This document shows, in pieces, positions 1-8,478 of a stretch of 19,506 nucleotides of DNA. A program made the position numbers and the translations under genes. Numbering within the stretch: position 1 is the stretch's first letter; the number at the start of each line of letters is the position of its first letter. The stretch lies in contig CAZSRC010000016.1 of the NCBI GenBank assembly GCA_964609365.1, forward strand, positions 1-19,506, written 5' to 3'. The stretch comes from GCA-002840305 sp964609365 (GTDB lineage: Bacteria; Patescibacteriota; Patescibacteriia; Patescibacteriales; UBA12465). The notes below the pieces were generated by a model. That model worked only from the letters and a program-made list of their open reading frames with translations, made no database searches and was not told the origin of the DNA.

Positions 1-94
1 CTACTACTGCTAGTGTTGCTAGTATACCTATTATGGCTATTACTACTAGTAGTTCTATGAGGGTGAAAGCTCTTTTTTTATTATACTGGTTCAT
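1..94 (-). CDS. Type IV prepilin-like protein, 5' part only (runs off the left edge)
   Basis: The minus strand from the ATG at 94-92 reads MNQYNKKRAF followed by TLIELLVVIAIIGILA, which is the class III (prepilin) signal. It has a short basic leader, a cleavage site just before F10, Glu at mature position 5, and a hydrophobic helix that serves as both membrane anchor and filament core. Ala rather than the commoner Gly precedes the cleavage site; prepilin peptidase accepts this in some pilins. Only 31 codons are in the window, so the head domain and the major or minor pilin status are unknown. The product would be processed by PilD and assembled by a type IV pilus or type II secretion-like machine, used by CPR cells for adhesion or DNA uptake. 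The gene has a long leader and a strong promoter at 347-374. A plus-strand frame across this region is only the antisense. Confidence 0.9.
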   Translation of the reverse strand, partial: MNQYNKKRAFTLIELLVVIAIIGILATLAVV

Positions 95-124
95 AATTTC
101 TTGTATTAATTATTTTAATATTGT

Positions 125-323
125 TTTTAAGATATTTAGGATAATTGAGAGATTTAGGAGATTTAGGAGATTTAGGATAATTGAGAGATTTAGGATAATT
201 AAAATATTTAGGACTTTTAGGATACCTATAAATTAATAGGTTTTTTGAGAAAATCTTATTTAAATAAATAGACTTTATTTTTTAAACAAAAAATAATTAG
301 CACAAATCCTAAATATCTTAAAA
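125..323. repeat. Long-range 18-bp inverted repeat in the prepilin leader
   Basis: TTTTAAGATATTTAGGAT at 125-142 is perfectly complementary to 306-323. In the leftward transcript the 5' end of the leader could therefore pair with a segment about 30-50 bases upstream of the start codon. The adjacent ATTGT near 330 and ACAAT near 120 could extend the stem past a bulge. A second option pairs AAAAGTCCTAA-type sequences near 208-219 and 320-330, which overlaps the first stem, so two folds compete. Confidence 0.75.
135..195. repeat. Short tandem repeats in the prepilin leader
   Basis: The 9-mer GATTTAGGA occurs at 151-159, 160-168, 169-177 and 187-195. A 25-base unit starting TTTAGGATAATTGAGAG is repeated exactly at 135-159 and 171-195. 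Related TTTAGGA units continue to about 222. The array lies entirely within the predicted untranslated leader. Confidence 0.85.
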
Positions 324-346
324 GTCCTAACAATCTTAACAATCCT

Positions 347-374
347 ATTATAACACCCCCCCCTGGAGGGTCAA
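347..374 (-). promoter_or_regulatory. Prepilin promoter with a G8 tract in the spacer
   Basis: On the minus strand the -35 box is TTGACC (374-369) and the -10 box is a perfect TATAAT (352-347). The 16-bp spacer contains eight consecutive G (C on the plus strand, 356-363). Transcription would start near 340 and read towards the prepilin gene. Homopolymer runs placed this way are known in other bacteria to change promoter strength by slippage. The boxes are seen directly; the phase-variation role is inferred. Confidence 0.65.
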
Positions 375-419
375 GATATATATTATATATATTATAGTGA
401 AAAATAGAATTAAAATAGT

Positions 420-2168
420 TTACTCCCCTATTATACTAATAAAAATTTCATCAATACTATCATCATTGATATTAGCAATAACTAAATCATAATAAGCTCT
501 AATATTCTTATCAGCAAAAAAGAATTCTTGCTTTAAATTTCCAGAAAAATCAAAAATCCTAAGATGTGGTCCACCAAAGAAAGGAAGCGTTACTATCTCC
601 GGATAAGTATCACCATCAACATCACCAACCGCAATCCTAACCCCGGCCCTAAAAGCATCTGGAAAAGCTCTAAATACTCCAACTAAACGATTTTCATGAT
701 TATAAATTTTAACTAAAGACTTGTCCCTGGCGGAAACACCGACAACTCTTTCTAATTTTGAATTCTTATTAGAATCAACTTTATGCTCAATATTAGTAAC
801 TGGAGCAATATTAGCAGAACTATCTTTCATTATATATTCATTTTCCGGAAAACTATCAGAACTTAAAGCGAAAATACTTCTAATTTTTTTACCAAAAAAA
901 TTAAAAATATTATACTCATTCTTATTTTTAAAAGCTTTATTTCTAACATCAATTAATGGTTCTAAAATTAGCGCTTGGCCAGGTTTTATTAAATACTCTT
1001 TAGATAAATTTTTATCCCAAGAATATATCTCTTTATAATTATCAGGAATTATTATTTTTTTCTCAATATTGGAAGAATTTAGCATTAATAAAAAATTACT
1101 AAAATATCTTTTCCAAATACCACCATCCTTATCTTCAATAGCAGTAGAAAGAGGAATGCCAAAATCAAAATTATACTCATCATAGGTCCAAAGCTGACCA
1201 TGATCCGCGATAGATTGATCAAAGCTAAAATAAACATCATCAAACATCATAGAACTAACCAGAGAAAATCTCATCTTTTCATAATCAGAAAAATTATTTT
1301 CAGTAGAGTTGAATATACTGATTTTGGGGTAAACATTTAAATTATAAATAGATTTATAGGAATTTATACTAGATAACCAAGAGCCATCTCCTTTAAATGG
1401 GTTTGGAAAATTTTCAAAAACCCTCCCATTTAAATACTTATGAAACTCGGAGTAAGAAGAGCTATTGGCAACTATCACATAGTTATAACCAATTAATTCT
1501 CTAGTTTTTTTTAATATCTTTAAATTTCCCTGCCTCCAAGCTTCATCTGAAAAGCTAGCAGAGTCTTTTATGCCATCAGAGTTAACGTCAATATTACCAT
1601 TATTAATCCAAGAAACAGCATCAAATAAATTATCATAAAAAATACCATCCCATAAGCCACTGGAAATAATTTCATTGGCTACAAAGTTTGGCAAATAATC
1701 ACTCCATCTCTCAGAGTTAGACAAAGGACTATAATCAGTAGAATTTAACATCCAGGTATTTGGCCAGAAGCTAATCTTTTTATTATCAAATTTTAAATAC
1801 CAAGACTCATCAACTCTTTCAAACATTTTTTTTCTTAAACTAATATTATCATACAAATAAACATCACTTCTAATTTCTTGGGAACTAACATAAGCCAATA
1901 TAATAATATCTGGATTTAATTTTCTAATTTTTTTAATTCTTTCTGGATTATTAATTTGATTTTCCATATCCAAAATTAAAATATCCCATTTTGCCAATTC
2001 AACAAGCTCATTATCACTTATACTCCATTTTAAAAAAATATTAGCTAACTTTGGATTTTTTCTAGAAACATTATTTGCTTTTGTTAAAATATCTGAAGCT
2101 TGAACACTATTTGAATAAAATAAAATAAATAAAAGAAATAAAATAATGATTTTAATTTTTTTAAACAT
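420..2168 (-). CDS. Exported glycosidase-like (GHL15-type) protein with C-terminal FG-GAP/VCBS repeat
   Basis: This is a 582-residue protein with a Sec signal peptide (residues 1-24, ending SVQA). Residues about 40-330 read like a TIM-barrel putative glycoside hydrolase of the GHL15/TM1410 kind: WDILILDMEN (61-70), DIIILAYVS (87-95) and WDGIFYDN (173-180), the last carrying the Asp typical of a barrel strand end. An insertion with DVNSDGIKD (194-202) looks like a calcium-binding loop. The last 110 residues hold FG-GAP/VCBS-type units with GDVDGD (515-520) and a second degenerate copy, NINDDSIDEI (568-577), probably a surface calcium-binding propeller fragment. There is no LPXTG motif. It is the last gene of a glycan operon and overlaps the preceding glycosyltransferase by 8 bases. 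The glycosidase fold is a family-level inference; its substrate is unknown. Confidence 0.75.
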   Translation of the reverse strand: MFKKIKIIILFLLFILFYSNSVQASDILTKANNVSRKNPKLANIFLKWSISDNELVELAKWDILILDMENQINNPERIKKIRKLNPDIIILAYVSSQEIRSDVYLYDNISLRKKMFERVDESWYLKFDNKKISFWPNTWMLNSTDYSPLSNSERWSDYLPNFVANEIISSGLWDGIFYDNLFDAVSWINNGNIDVNSDGIKDSASFSDEAWRQGNLKILKKTRELIGYNYVIVANSSSYSEFHKYLNGRVFENFPNPFKGDGSWLSSINSYKSIYNLNVYPKISIFNSTENNFSDYEKMRFSLVSSMMFDDVYFSFDQSIADHGQLWTYDEYNFDFGIPLSTAIEDKDGGIWKRYFSNFLLMLNSSNIEKKIIIPDNYKEIYSWDKNLSKEYLIKPGQALILEPLIDVRNKAFKNKNEYNIFNFFGKKIRSIFALSSDSFPENEYIMKDSSANIAPVTNIEHKVDSNKNSKLERVVGVSARDKSLVKIYNHENRLVGVFRAFPDAFRAGVRIAVGDVDGDTYPEIVTLPFFGGPHLRIFDFSGNLKQEFFFADKNIRAYYDLVIANINDDSIDEIFISIIGE

Positions 2169-3375
2169 ATCTTTGATAGAGATTAACTAATTTTTTTAAA
2201 TGATTATCTATATTTAAATCAATAACAGATTGATAGGCTTTTTCTCCCATTTCAATCAGGTTATAATTATCAATATTATTAATTATTTCAGCTAATTCCT
2301 GAATATTAGAGTTAGTAAATAAAAAACCATTTTCCTTATCTTTTATTAATTCGGGAAGACCACCAGTTCTAGATACTGCTACTACTTTTTTCATGGCTAA
2401 TGACTCCAACAAAACTAATGGCATATTTTCCAACCAAATAGAAGGTAAAAAAACTATTTTAGCCGATCTAATAATAGAATGTAAATCGTCTCCAAATTTT
2501 GGTCCTAAAAATTCAACAAAAGAAGAAAGATTTAAATCTTCTACCATTTTTTTTAATTTATTTTCAGCCGGACCAGATCCAACAATTTTTATTTTTATTT
2601 TTTTATTAGCAATACTCAAGGCTTCAAATAAAATATCAATCCCCTTTTCCTCTGACAAACGACCAAAATATAGACCGTAATCAGATAAATCCTCTTTTTT
2701 GGCAAACTCAAATTTTTCTGGAAAGTTATATATTAGCTCAATCTTGTCTTTATCCCAAGAAAAAGAACTAACAGTTTCTTTCATAAATTGACTGGGGGCA
2801 ATAAAATGACTGATGCTTTTTTTATATATATTTAAAACTTTATGATGAAAATAACTCTCTATTGTTGCCAATAAACTTTTCCAAAATGAATTTTTAAAAC
2901 ACCTTGTTTTTAAACAATTATAATATTTTTGTTTAAAACAAAGAAAACATATTTTATTATGAGCAAATAATTGATAATTAGGGCAAATCAATTTATAATC
3001 ATGAAGATGCATAATTACTGGAATTTTTCTTTTTCTAGCAACAGATAAAATTGATGGGGATATTTGATGATAAATATTATGAATATGGATAATATCTGGA
3101 TTAAAATTGTTGATTATTTTTTTAAATTTTCTTTTAGCCTCAAAACTATAAATAATCCTGAAGGGGGTAATTAATCTACTAATAAAAGAAGACTCATTAA
3201 AACTAAGCCTGGAAACAAAATATTTTTCCCATGGACTAGTGATATTTTTAGGATGATGCATAGAAAAAATAGCAACATCATGACCAGCACCCTCTAGTGC
3301 TTTAGAGATTTCAATAAAATACTTCTCTGCCCCTCCTCTAATATAATTGAACTTATTAACTTGCAATATTCTCAT
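2161..3375 (-). CDS. GT4-family glycosyltransferase with a Cys-rich insertion
   Basis: This is a 404-residue GT-B glycosyltransferase. The N-terminal donor-independent half begins MRILQVNKFNYIRGGAEKYF with the GGAE loop at 14-17, as in capsule and lipopolysaccharide transferases. The C-terminal half has YFGRLSEEKG (236-245), IVGSGP (264-269) and the retaining-GT4 EX7E pair E316/E324 within PSIWLENMPLVLLE. A segment at 131-159 carries five Cys (131, 143, 146, 154, 159), known in a GT4 subgroup and possibly metal- or disulfide-structured. It probably adds a sugar to a lipid-linked glycan on the inner face of the membrane. It starts 5 bases after the next GT4 gene and overlaps the downstream exported protein by 8 bases, so translation is likely coupled. 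Donor and acceptor sugars cannot be read from the sequence. Confidence 0.9.
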   Translation of the reverse strand: MRILQVNKFNYIRGGAEKYFIEISKALEGAGHDVAIFSMHHPKNITSPWEKYFVSRLSFNESSFISRLITPFRIIYSFEAKRKFKKIINNFNPDIIHIHNIYHQISPSILSVARKRKIPVIMHLHDYKLICPNYQLFAHNKICFLCFKQKYYNCLKTRCFKNSFWKSLLATIESYFHHKVLNIYKKSISHFIAPSQFMKETVSSFSWDKDKIELIYNFPEKFEFAKKEDLSDYGLYFGRLSEEKGIDILFEALSIANKKIKIKIVGSGPAENKLKKMVEDLNLSSFVEFLGPKFGDDLHSIIRSAKIVFLPSIWLENMPLVLLESLAMKKVVAVSRTGGLPELIKDKENGFLFTNSNIQELAEIINNIDNYNLIEMGEKAYQSVIDLNIDNHLKKLVNLYQRYV

Positions 3376-3380
3376 ATAAA

Positions 3381-4493
3381 CTAATTATTAAATAAGTCTA
3401 AATAAATTTTTTGATATTTTTCAGAAATAACCTTGATATCAAAATTAGTTGAAATAAATTTTTTTAAATTAATACCCATCGATAAAAGCTCTTCTTTATT
3501 TTTTTGATCAAAAAAATAATTTAATTTTTCTTTTAAATCCTCCAAGTTATCATTTTCAAAAAGAATTCCTGTTTTTTTATCATCTATAACATCTAGTATT
3601 CCGCCAGTGGCTGAAGCTAAAATTGGCAAAGAAGATAGTCCGGCCTCTAACAAGACAATTCCCAAACCCTCCCATTTGGATGGTAAAACAAAAAAATCTA
3701 ATTCAGAAAAAAAAGATTTAACATTATTAATCTCTCCTAATAAACTAATTTTTGATTGTAGATTATAAAAATTTATTTCCCTTTCTAATTCGTGGCGAAG
3801 CTCACCCTCGCCAGCAATTAATAACTTAAAATTCTTATCCTTAAAAGAACTAAGAGCTCTAATCAATAATGAATAGTTCTTTTGTTTACTCAATCTACCA
3901 ATAGAGCCAATTATAACCTCATTAGAATTATTTTTTTTATTTTCTTGAATATCTGAAGAAAATTTATTTAAATTTATTCCGTTGAAAATTAATTCGATTT
4001 TACTTTCTGGAAATTTATAAATATTAATAATATCCCTTTTTACGGCAGATGATATAGCAATTATTTTATTAGAAAATTTGGAGGAAATTTTTTTAAAAAA
4101 TATTATTAACTTTTTATCATTAACTAAGACATTTTGCTCGGTTGAAACTATGATTGGCACAAATGCTATCTTGGCAGCTATCTTGCCATAAATATCTCCA
4201 CCTAATTGAGTGTGAACAATATCTGGTTTAATTTTTTTAATATATTTATAAATTTTATAAAAATTAATTAAATCTATTTTTCTTTTTTTATTTAAAGAAA
4301 AAACATTCAAATTATTATCTATAGCTTCTTGATAAAAAAAACCTTTCTCTTTGAATAATAATAAATAAACTTCAAAAATATTTTTATCTAAATTACTTAT
4401 TAAGTCCAATAAAAATCTCTCCGCTCCTCCGGAATTTAATGACGGAACTATATATAAAATTTTAATTTTTTTCATCATGTTTTGACTCTTCAT
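3381..4493 (-). CDS. GT4-family glycosyltransferase
   Basis: This is a GT-B transferase of about 370 residues. It has the N-terminal SLNSGGAERFL motif (GGAE at 22-25), an IGRLSKQKNY donor-site strand near 198-207, IAGEGE (226-231) and the EX7E pair E275/E283 in PSKWEGLGIVLLE. The ATG at 4493 overlaps the upstream Wzy-like gene by 32 bases. Family alignments usually begin near MKKIKILYIVPS, so the starts at 4478 or 4475 are more likely and cut the overlap to 17 or 14 bases. It sits between the polymerase/ligase-like gene and the second GT4, consistent with successive sugar additions. The specificity is unknown. Confidence 0.9.
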   Translation of the reverse strand: MKSQNMMKKIKILYIVPSLNSGGAERFLLDLISNLDKNIFEVYLLLFKEKGFFYQEAIDNNLNVFSLNKKRKIDLINFYKIYKYIKKIKPDIVHTQLGGDIYGKIAAKIAFVPIIVSTEQNVLVNDKKLIIFFKKISSKFSNKIIAISSAVKRDIINIYKFPESKIELIFNGINLNKFSSDIQENKKNNSNEVIIGSIGRLSKQKNYSLLIRALSSFKDKNFKLLIAGEGELRHELEREINFYNLQSKISLLGEINNVKSFFSELDFFVLPSKWEGLGIVLLEAGLSSLPILASATGGILDVIDDKKTGILFENDNLEDLKEKLNYFFDQKNKEELLSMGINLKKFISTNFDIKVISEKYQKIYLDLFNN

Positions 4494-5868
4494 CTTTTTT
4501 ATTTTTATTTTTTTGATAAATTAATTCTACGGCAATTAAACTAACTGCAATTGGAATCCAGACTCTGGCCTTATAATAAGATGTATTAAAAATCTGATAA
4601 AAATAAACACCAAAAGAAGATAAAAATAATGGCAATAACAATTTATAATCATCTTTATTTTTCAAAATAGCCACGAACAATCTTTTAAATATTAAAAATA
4701 AAAATATTAAAAAAATTATTAAAGAAATTATACCATTTTCTGCTAGGATTTTCTGTAAAAAACCATGAGAATCTAACGGATCACCATACTTAGCAACAAA
4801 TCGAATATTATCACCAACCAAAAAAACAAAAGAACCGCTACCATTACCAAAAAATGGCTTATCCAAGAAAGATTCTACGGCTATTTTTGTTAATAAAAAT
4901 CTATTTTCCGTAGAACTAATATTAGCCTCCTGCAGGCTAATCATTTTTGTAAAAAAAGGATAAACAAAAATTAAAATAAAAAAGGACACTATCGCTAATT
5001 CTTTTAATTTTGGCCTCTTTCCTTTTATTATAATAAAATCGATAAGAAAAAATAAGATAAACTGAATAGAGATACTTATCCAGGCCGTTCTACCAAACGT
5101 TAAAAGATTTGCCAAAATTAAAATAAAAGCAAAAACATTAATTAATTTTTTTAATCTTACGCTTTGAGTAAAATATTTTAAAGATAGGACCACAAAAACA
5201 GACATTATTAAAAATTCTGCTAATAAATTATAATTTTCACCAAAAATCCAATCGCCAAATAAATAAATTGGCTTGAGTCTAAAAAATGAATCGGACCAAT
5301 CTTGAATAAATAAAGAATAAAACCCCATTAAGGCAACCAAAAAGGACGCTAATGAAAGAAAAATTAAAACTCTTTTAAGTATTTTAAGATCTTTAATCAA
5401 ATTAAATGGTAAAACTATAAAAGCTAAATAAAAAAACATTATCCACCTAAATGAATACCAAATACTAGAAATGATGTTGTCACTAAAAAAAGCTGAAACA
5501 ATAGTTGCCAAAAAGAATGCGGAGAATATTCCTAAAAAAGGAAGTTTTAACTTTGGTGCCTTACTAGAATAAAAATAAAAATAAAAATGAGAAATAAAAA
5601 AAGAAGTTAGAACAAGTAATGATAATAAATCAATAAAAGGAAGTTCTAAAAATTTAAAATGGATAGCTAATCCGTTGATTGGTAAAGAAACAGCCATCAA
5701 ATAAAGACCCCAAAGTGGTTTTAAAAAAAATAAAACCAATAAAAATAAGAATAATAATACTAAAAAAGAAATAAAATAATCATAACTACTAAAAAAAATT
5801 AGCAAGGAAAAAATTAAAGAAAAAAAAGTAATAATAAAAATTCTATTTTTTGAAAAAATATTTTCCAT
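4462..5868 (-). CDS. O-antigen ligase / Wzy-like polytopic membrane protein
   Basis: This 468-residue, very hydrophobic protein has about 11-12 predicted membrane segments. The Wzy_C (PF04932-like) region is recognisable: LTFGRTAW (257-263), ENRFLLTKIAVESFLDKPFFGNGSGSF spread over 321-347, and a large external loop with DSHGFLQKILAENG (366-379), where the His and nearby charged residues correspond to the conserved loop of ligases and polymerases. Such proteins join or polymerise lipid-linked glycans on the outer face of the membrane. The start is 4 bases after the DUF4012 gene. With two GT4 genes downstream it is the obvious export-side enzyme of a surface polysaccharide or glycosylation pathway. 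Ligase, polymerase and protein O-oligosaccharyltransferase cannot be told apart from this sequence. Confidence 0.85.
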   Translation of the reverse strand: MENIFSKNRIFIITFFSLIFSLLIFFSSYDYFISFLVLLFLFLLVLFFLKPLWGLYLMAVSLPINGLAIHFKFLELPFIDLLSLLVLTSFFISHFYFYFYSSKAPKLKLPFLGIFSAFFLATIVSAFFSDNIISSIWYSFRWIMFFYLAFIVLPFNLIKDLKILKRVLIFLSLASFLVALMGFYSLFIQDWSDSFFRLKPIYLFGDWIFGENYNLLAEFLIMSVFVVLSLKYFTQSVRLKKLINVFAFILILANLLTFGRTAWISISIQFILFFLIDFIIIKGKRPKLKELAIVSFFILIFVYPFFTKMISLQEANISSTENRFLLTKIAVESFLDKPFFGNGSGSFVFLVGDNIRFVAKYGDPLDSHGFLQKILAENGIISLIIFLIFLFLIFKRLFVAILKNKDDYKLLLPLFLSSFGVYFYQIFNTSYYKARVWIPIAVSLIAVELIYQKNKNKKDEESKHDEKN

Positions 5869-5872
5869 TCTT

Positions 5873-7816
5873 TTAAAATTTTACTTCTAAATATTGATCA
5901 GTATTTAAAGAGTTTGACCAAAAAAGTTTATTCTTTTCAAAATTAAAATCAGAACTACTTGTTACTGACTTAATATCTTTTAAAAAATTAAATTCAGCTT
6001 GAAAAGAGGATACATTATTTCCTGCTTGTTTTTGTAAATAAAATGAATAAAGGTCATTATCGGAAATCATTAAAGCTACTTCTCTGGGTAAATAATATTC
6101 AAAAGAGAAAAGCAACTCCCTTCCTGGTTCAATGGAAAAAAAGTTAGCAAAATAAGTTTTAGGATTAAAAATATTTTCCTCAGAAGAGGTTATCGCCTCT
6201 AAATTATTAGACCCTGAAGACTTAATAAGTTTTGATCCATTTGGAGCATAGACCCTAGTAAAAGTTCTATATCTAGTCGTTTGCCAGTCAAACCAACCAT
6301 TATTTTTATAACTAAGCTCAACTCTTGCTTTAATACTATCAGAACTTTCTTGATTGAGAATATATTTTATTTTTTTATCCATAACTCGATCAGTTTTGAA
6401 AGCTGCTAAATTCGCATCAACAACCATTAAATAATCCAATAAAGAAGGTTTTAATTCTCCTCCCCAATTTAAATTAGTTGAAATATTTCTGCTATACTCA
6501 TCATCTAAATATACTTGAATATTTTTTTCATTAATATTTTTAGCAAATAAATCTAAGAGCTCCATCCAACGATCGGAAGATAGGTTAAATAATCTAATTT
6601 TCATTTCCTTTAAAATATCTCCTATAACTAATTTTCTATCCCACTCTGATATACCATCCTCCCTAAAAGCCATTTCTACTTCATATTGCAAAATATCAAT
6701 AAAATTATCTTTATTATAAACATTATTATCGATTTCAATTTCTCCAACCATATATAAAAGATCGCTTATCAACCTAGGAGTAATAGCAATAACCCCAGAA
6801 AAATCAACTATCTCGGAACTACGGTTGGCAGCCTTCATCTCTTCCTGATAAAACCATAATAAGTTTTTTGCACTACTTGGCCAATCTGGAGACCAATTTG
6901 CATCTCTCATAAACCATCGATCCACTCCTAAATATTTCTTTATAGGCTCCGGAGCTTCGACATAAAAAGATTTATTTAAACTAGCTGGCATATCTAAATG
7001 ATAAATATCATGAGTCTCCAGCTTAACAATATCTCCTAGTTTTATTTCTAAAATTCCATAGGTACCAATAAAACCACCAGTGGGACGAAGTTCATTACTA
7101 TTTTGTAATACAATTAAATAAGAAACTGCCTCCGGATAGCCAGTTAATATTGGAATTATTCCAGACAATGAAATAACCTTTTCCAAGGATTTAGATATAT
7201 CGGACAATTGATCCTTTAGACTATTTATTTGTGATAAATAAGGTTTTATAATTTTATTATCATTAACTCTGTCTAAATATATAAGAGATAGATCAATGTT
7301 AGCTTTAATCCCCTGCATCTCAGGGTATGATTCATATAACGATTTGAGTAATTTAAGTTTTTCATCCTCTGTAAATTCTAAAAAATTTCCGGCCTTTTTT
7401 CCAGAAAAAACATCCTCCACATCTTGAATAATAAAAATAGCTCTTTCAGCAGAGCTACTTAATATTTGCGCGCTTTGAGCTAAATATTCAAAATCCTTTA
7501 TATTTTTACTAAGAAATTTTATATTTTTAATAAAAAAATTTTTTTGCAAATCCCTAATAGTATCACCAGCAAAAATAAAACCATCGCTAGCTCTTTTAGC
7601 TGACTCAAATGCCCTAGAAAAATCACCATTAGCAACAAATTCTAGTGCATAATTTAATTCTTGCCTACTAGATAAAACATTAACATAAACCGATCTCACT
7701 TTTATAAAAACTAATGAAATTAAGAATACTGCTGACAATATTAGCATAATTAAGGCGACTAATATCGGCCTTGCTATTCCACTTTTTTTATTTTGTTGTG
7801 TAAAAATCTTATTCAT
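5873..7816 (-). CDS. DUF4012 membrane-anchored extracellular protein
   Basis: This is a 647-residue protein with a cytoplasmic N-terminus, one membrane helix (about 17-40) and a large outside part. Residues 45-225 look helical or coiled. The DUF4012 hallmark is at 233-254, with LIVLQNSNELRPTGGFIGTYG. The C-terminal 200 residues look beta-rich. DUF4012 proteins are common in Patescibacteria and Actinobacteria, often beside glycosyltransferase and Wzy-like genes; their biochemical role is not established. Here the gene overlaps the regulator upstream by 8 bases and is followed 4 bases later by the Wzy-like gene, placing it firmly in the glycan operon. A role in surface polymer attachment or assembly is a reasonable inference only. 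Confidence 0.9.
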   Translation of the reverse strand: MNKIFTQQNKKSGIARPILVALIMLILSAVFLISLVFIKVRSVYVNVLSSRQELNYALEFVANGDFSRAFESAKRASDGFIFAGDTIRDLQKNFFIKNIKFLSKNIKDFEYLAQSAQILSSSAERAIFIIQDVEDVFSGKKAGNFLEFTEDEKLKLLKSLYESYPEMQGIKANIDLSLIYLDRVNDNKIIKPYLSQINSLKDQLSDISKSLEKVISLSGIIPILTGYPEAVSYLIVLQNSNELRPTGGFIGTYGILEIKLGDIVKLETHDIYHLDMPASLNKSFYVEAPEPIKKYLGVDRWFMRDANWSPDWPSSAKNLLWFYQEEMKAANRSSEIVDFSGVIAITPRLISDLLYMVGEIEIDNNVYNKDNFIDILQYEVEMAFREDGISEWDRKLVIGDILKEMKIRLFNLSSDRWMELLDLFAKNINEKNIQVYLDDEYSRNISTNLNWGGELKPSLLDYLMVVDANLAAFKTDRVMDKKIKYILNQESSDSIKARVELSYKNNGWFDWQTTRYRTFTRVYAPNGSKLIKSSGSNNLEAITSSEENIFNPKTYFANFFSIEPGRELLFSFEYYLPREVALMISDNDLYSFYLQKQAGNNVSSFQAEFNFLKDIKSVTSSSDFNFEKNKLFWSNSLNTDQYLEVKF

Positions 7817-8432
7817 TTTGATTTAAAATTTTATCCAAAAGAATTATTCTTTTAGAGTTTAAAACATTATGTAAAAAAACATCAGCAACCTCTTGTCTAT
7901 ACTTAAACTCATCCTCCTTCATGACTGTAAAATTAACCTCTCTGCCTAACTCAAGCTCAAGATCGTTAATAATTTTAATTAATTTATCGCTATCAATATC
8001 GGCAACCACCAAAACATCAGTAGAGGCACTTTCATTATTTACAAACATTCCAGCTAGAAGTATGAATTGGGGATCGCAGACAGATTTTAAATTCTTTATA
8101 AAGCTTTCGCCAGCTAAAATTTGGGACTTAATTATTAAAGATTTTATCTCTGAGAATAGTATAAAATTTTTATTAACCCAATAATATTTTTTATCCTTAA
8201 GACCTGGTTCCTCGGGCTTGTTATTGGACAAAGTATCATTATTTGTGTTATTATTGTCATTAGATAATAATAAACCAAAATCCTCTAAATTAATCAATTC
8301 CCTTCTAACGGAATTGACTTGTAGTTTTAAATCTCTGGATAATTGACGAATATAGTATTTCTTATCACAATTAAGTAAAAAAATTTTTAAAATCTTTACT
8401 CTGGCTTTAGAGCCAAAAAGTTTATCTAGCAT
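7809..8432 (-). CDS. Winged-helix regulator with degenerate nucleotidyltransferase-like domain
   Basis: I place the start at the ATG at 8432-8430 (MLDKLFGSKARVKIL, 207 residues). A longer frame to 8507 would run through the -35 box of the operon promoter and adds an unlikely hydrophobic tail. Residues 1-60 form a winged helix-turn-helix (KYYIRQLSRDLKLQVNSVRRE). A low-complexity Asn-rich linker follows. The C-terminal half resembles a minimal nucleotidyltransferase fold: FILLAGMF, then STDVLVV, then LGREVNFTVM. The catalytic GS...DxD pattern is broken: GM replaces GS and one Asp is missing, so enzymatic activity is doubtful. Proteins with this architecture are frequent in CPR genomes. As first gene of the glycan operon it may autoregulate it; that is inference. 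Confidence 0.75.
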   Translation of the reverse strand: MLDKLFGSKARVKILKIFLLNCDKKYYIRQLSRDLKLQVNSVRRELINLEDFGLLLSNDNNNTNNDTLSNNKPEEPGLKDKKYYWVNKNFILFSEIKSLIIKSQILAGESFIKNLKSVCDPQFILLAGMFVNNESASTDVLVVADIDSDKLIKIINDLELELGREVNFTVMKEDEFKYRQEVADVFLHNVLNSKRIILLDKILNQNE

Positions 8433-8478
8433 ATTTTTATAAATTTTATATAATAAATATAAGTAATTAACTACTAAT

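Larger units (their letters stand above)
95..419. other. Repeat-rich intergenic region / prepilin leader
   Basis: These 325 bases lie between the prepilin start and the stop of the exported glycosidase-like gene. They contain a promoter (347-374), a leader of about 245 bases running leftwards, short TCCTAAA-type repeats in both orientations, and an alternating AT tract (375-405). I see no convincing gene: the plus-strand frame here encodes only Arg/Phe/Ile-rich translations of the repeats. The AT tract could be a weak terminator for the upstream operon, but it lacks a GC stem. Confidence 0.6.

Noticed and set aside
33..236. Plus-strand frame with an Arg/Phe/Ile-rich C-terminus
   Set aside because: It is antisense to the prepilin start and then translates the short leader repeats; there is no ribosome site or family resemblance.
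135..345. CRISPR-like array of short repeats
   Set aside because: Units are 9-25 bases with no regular unique spacers, and there are no cas genes.
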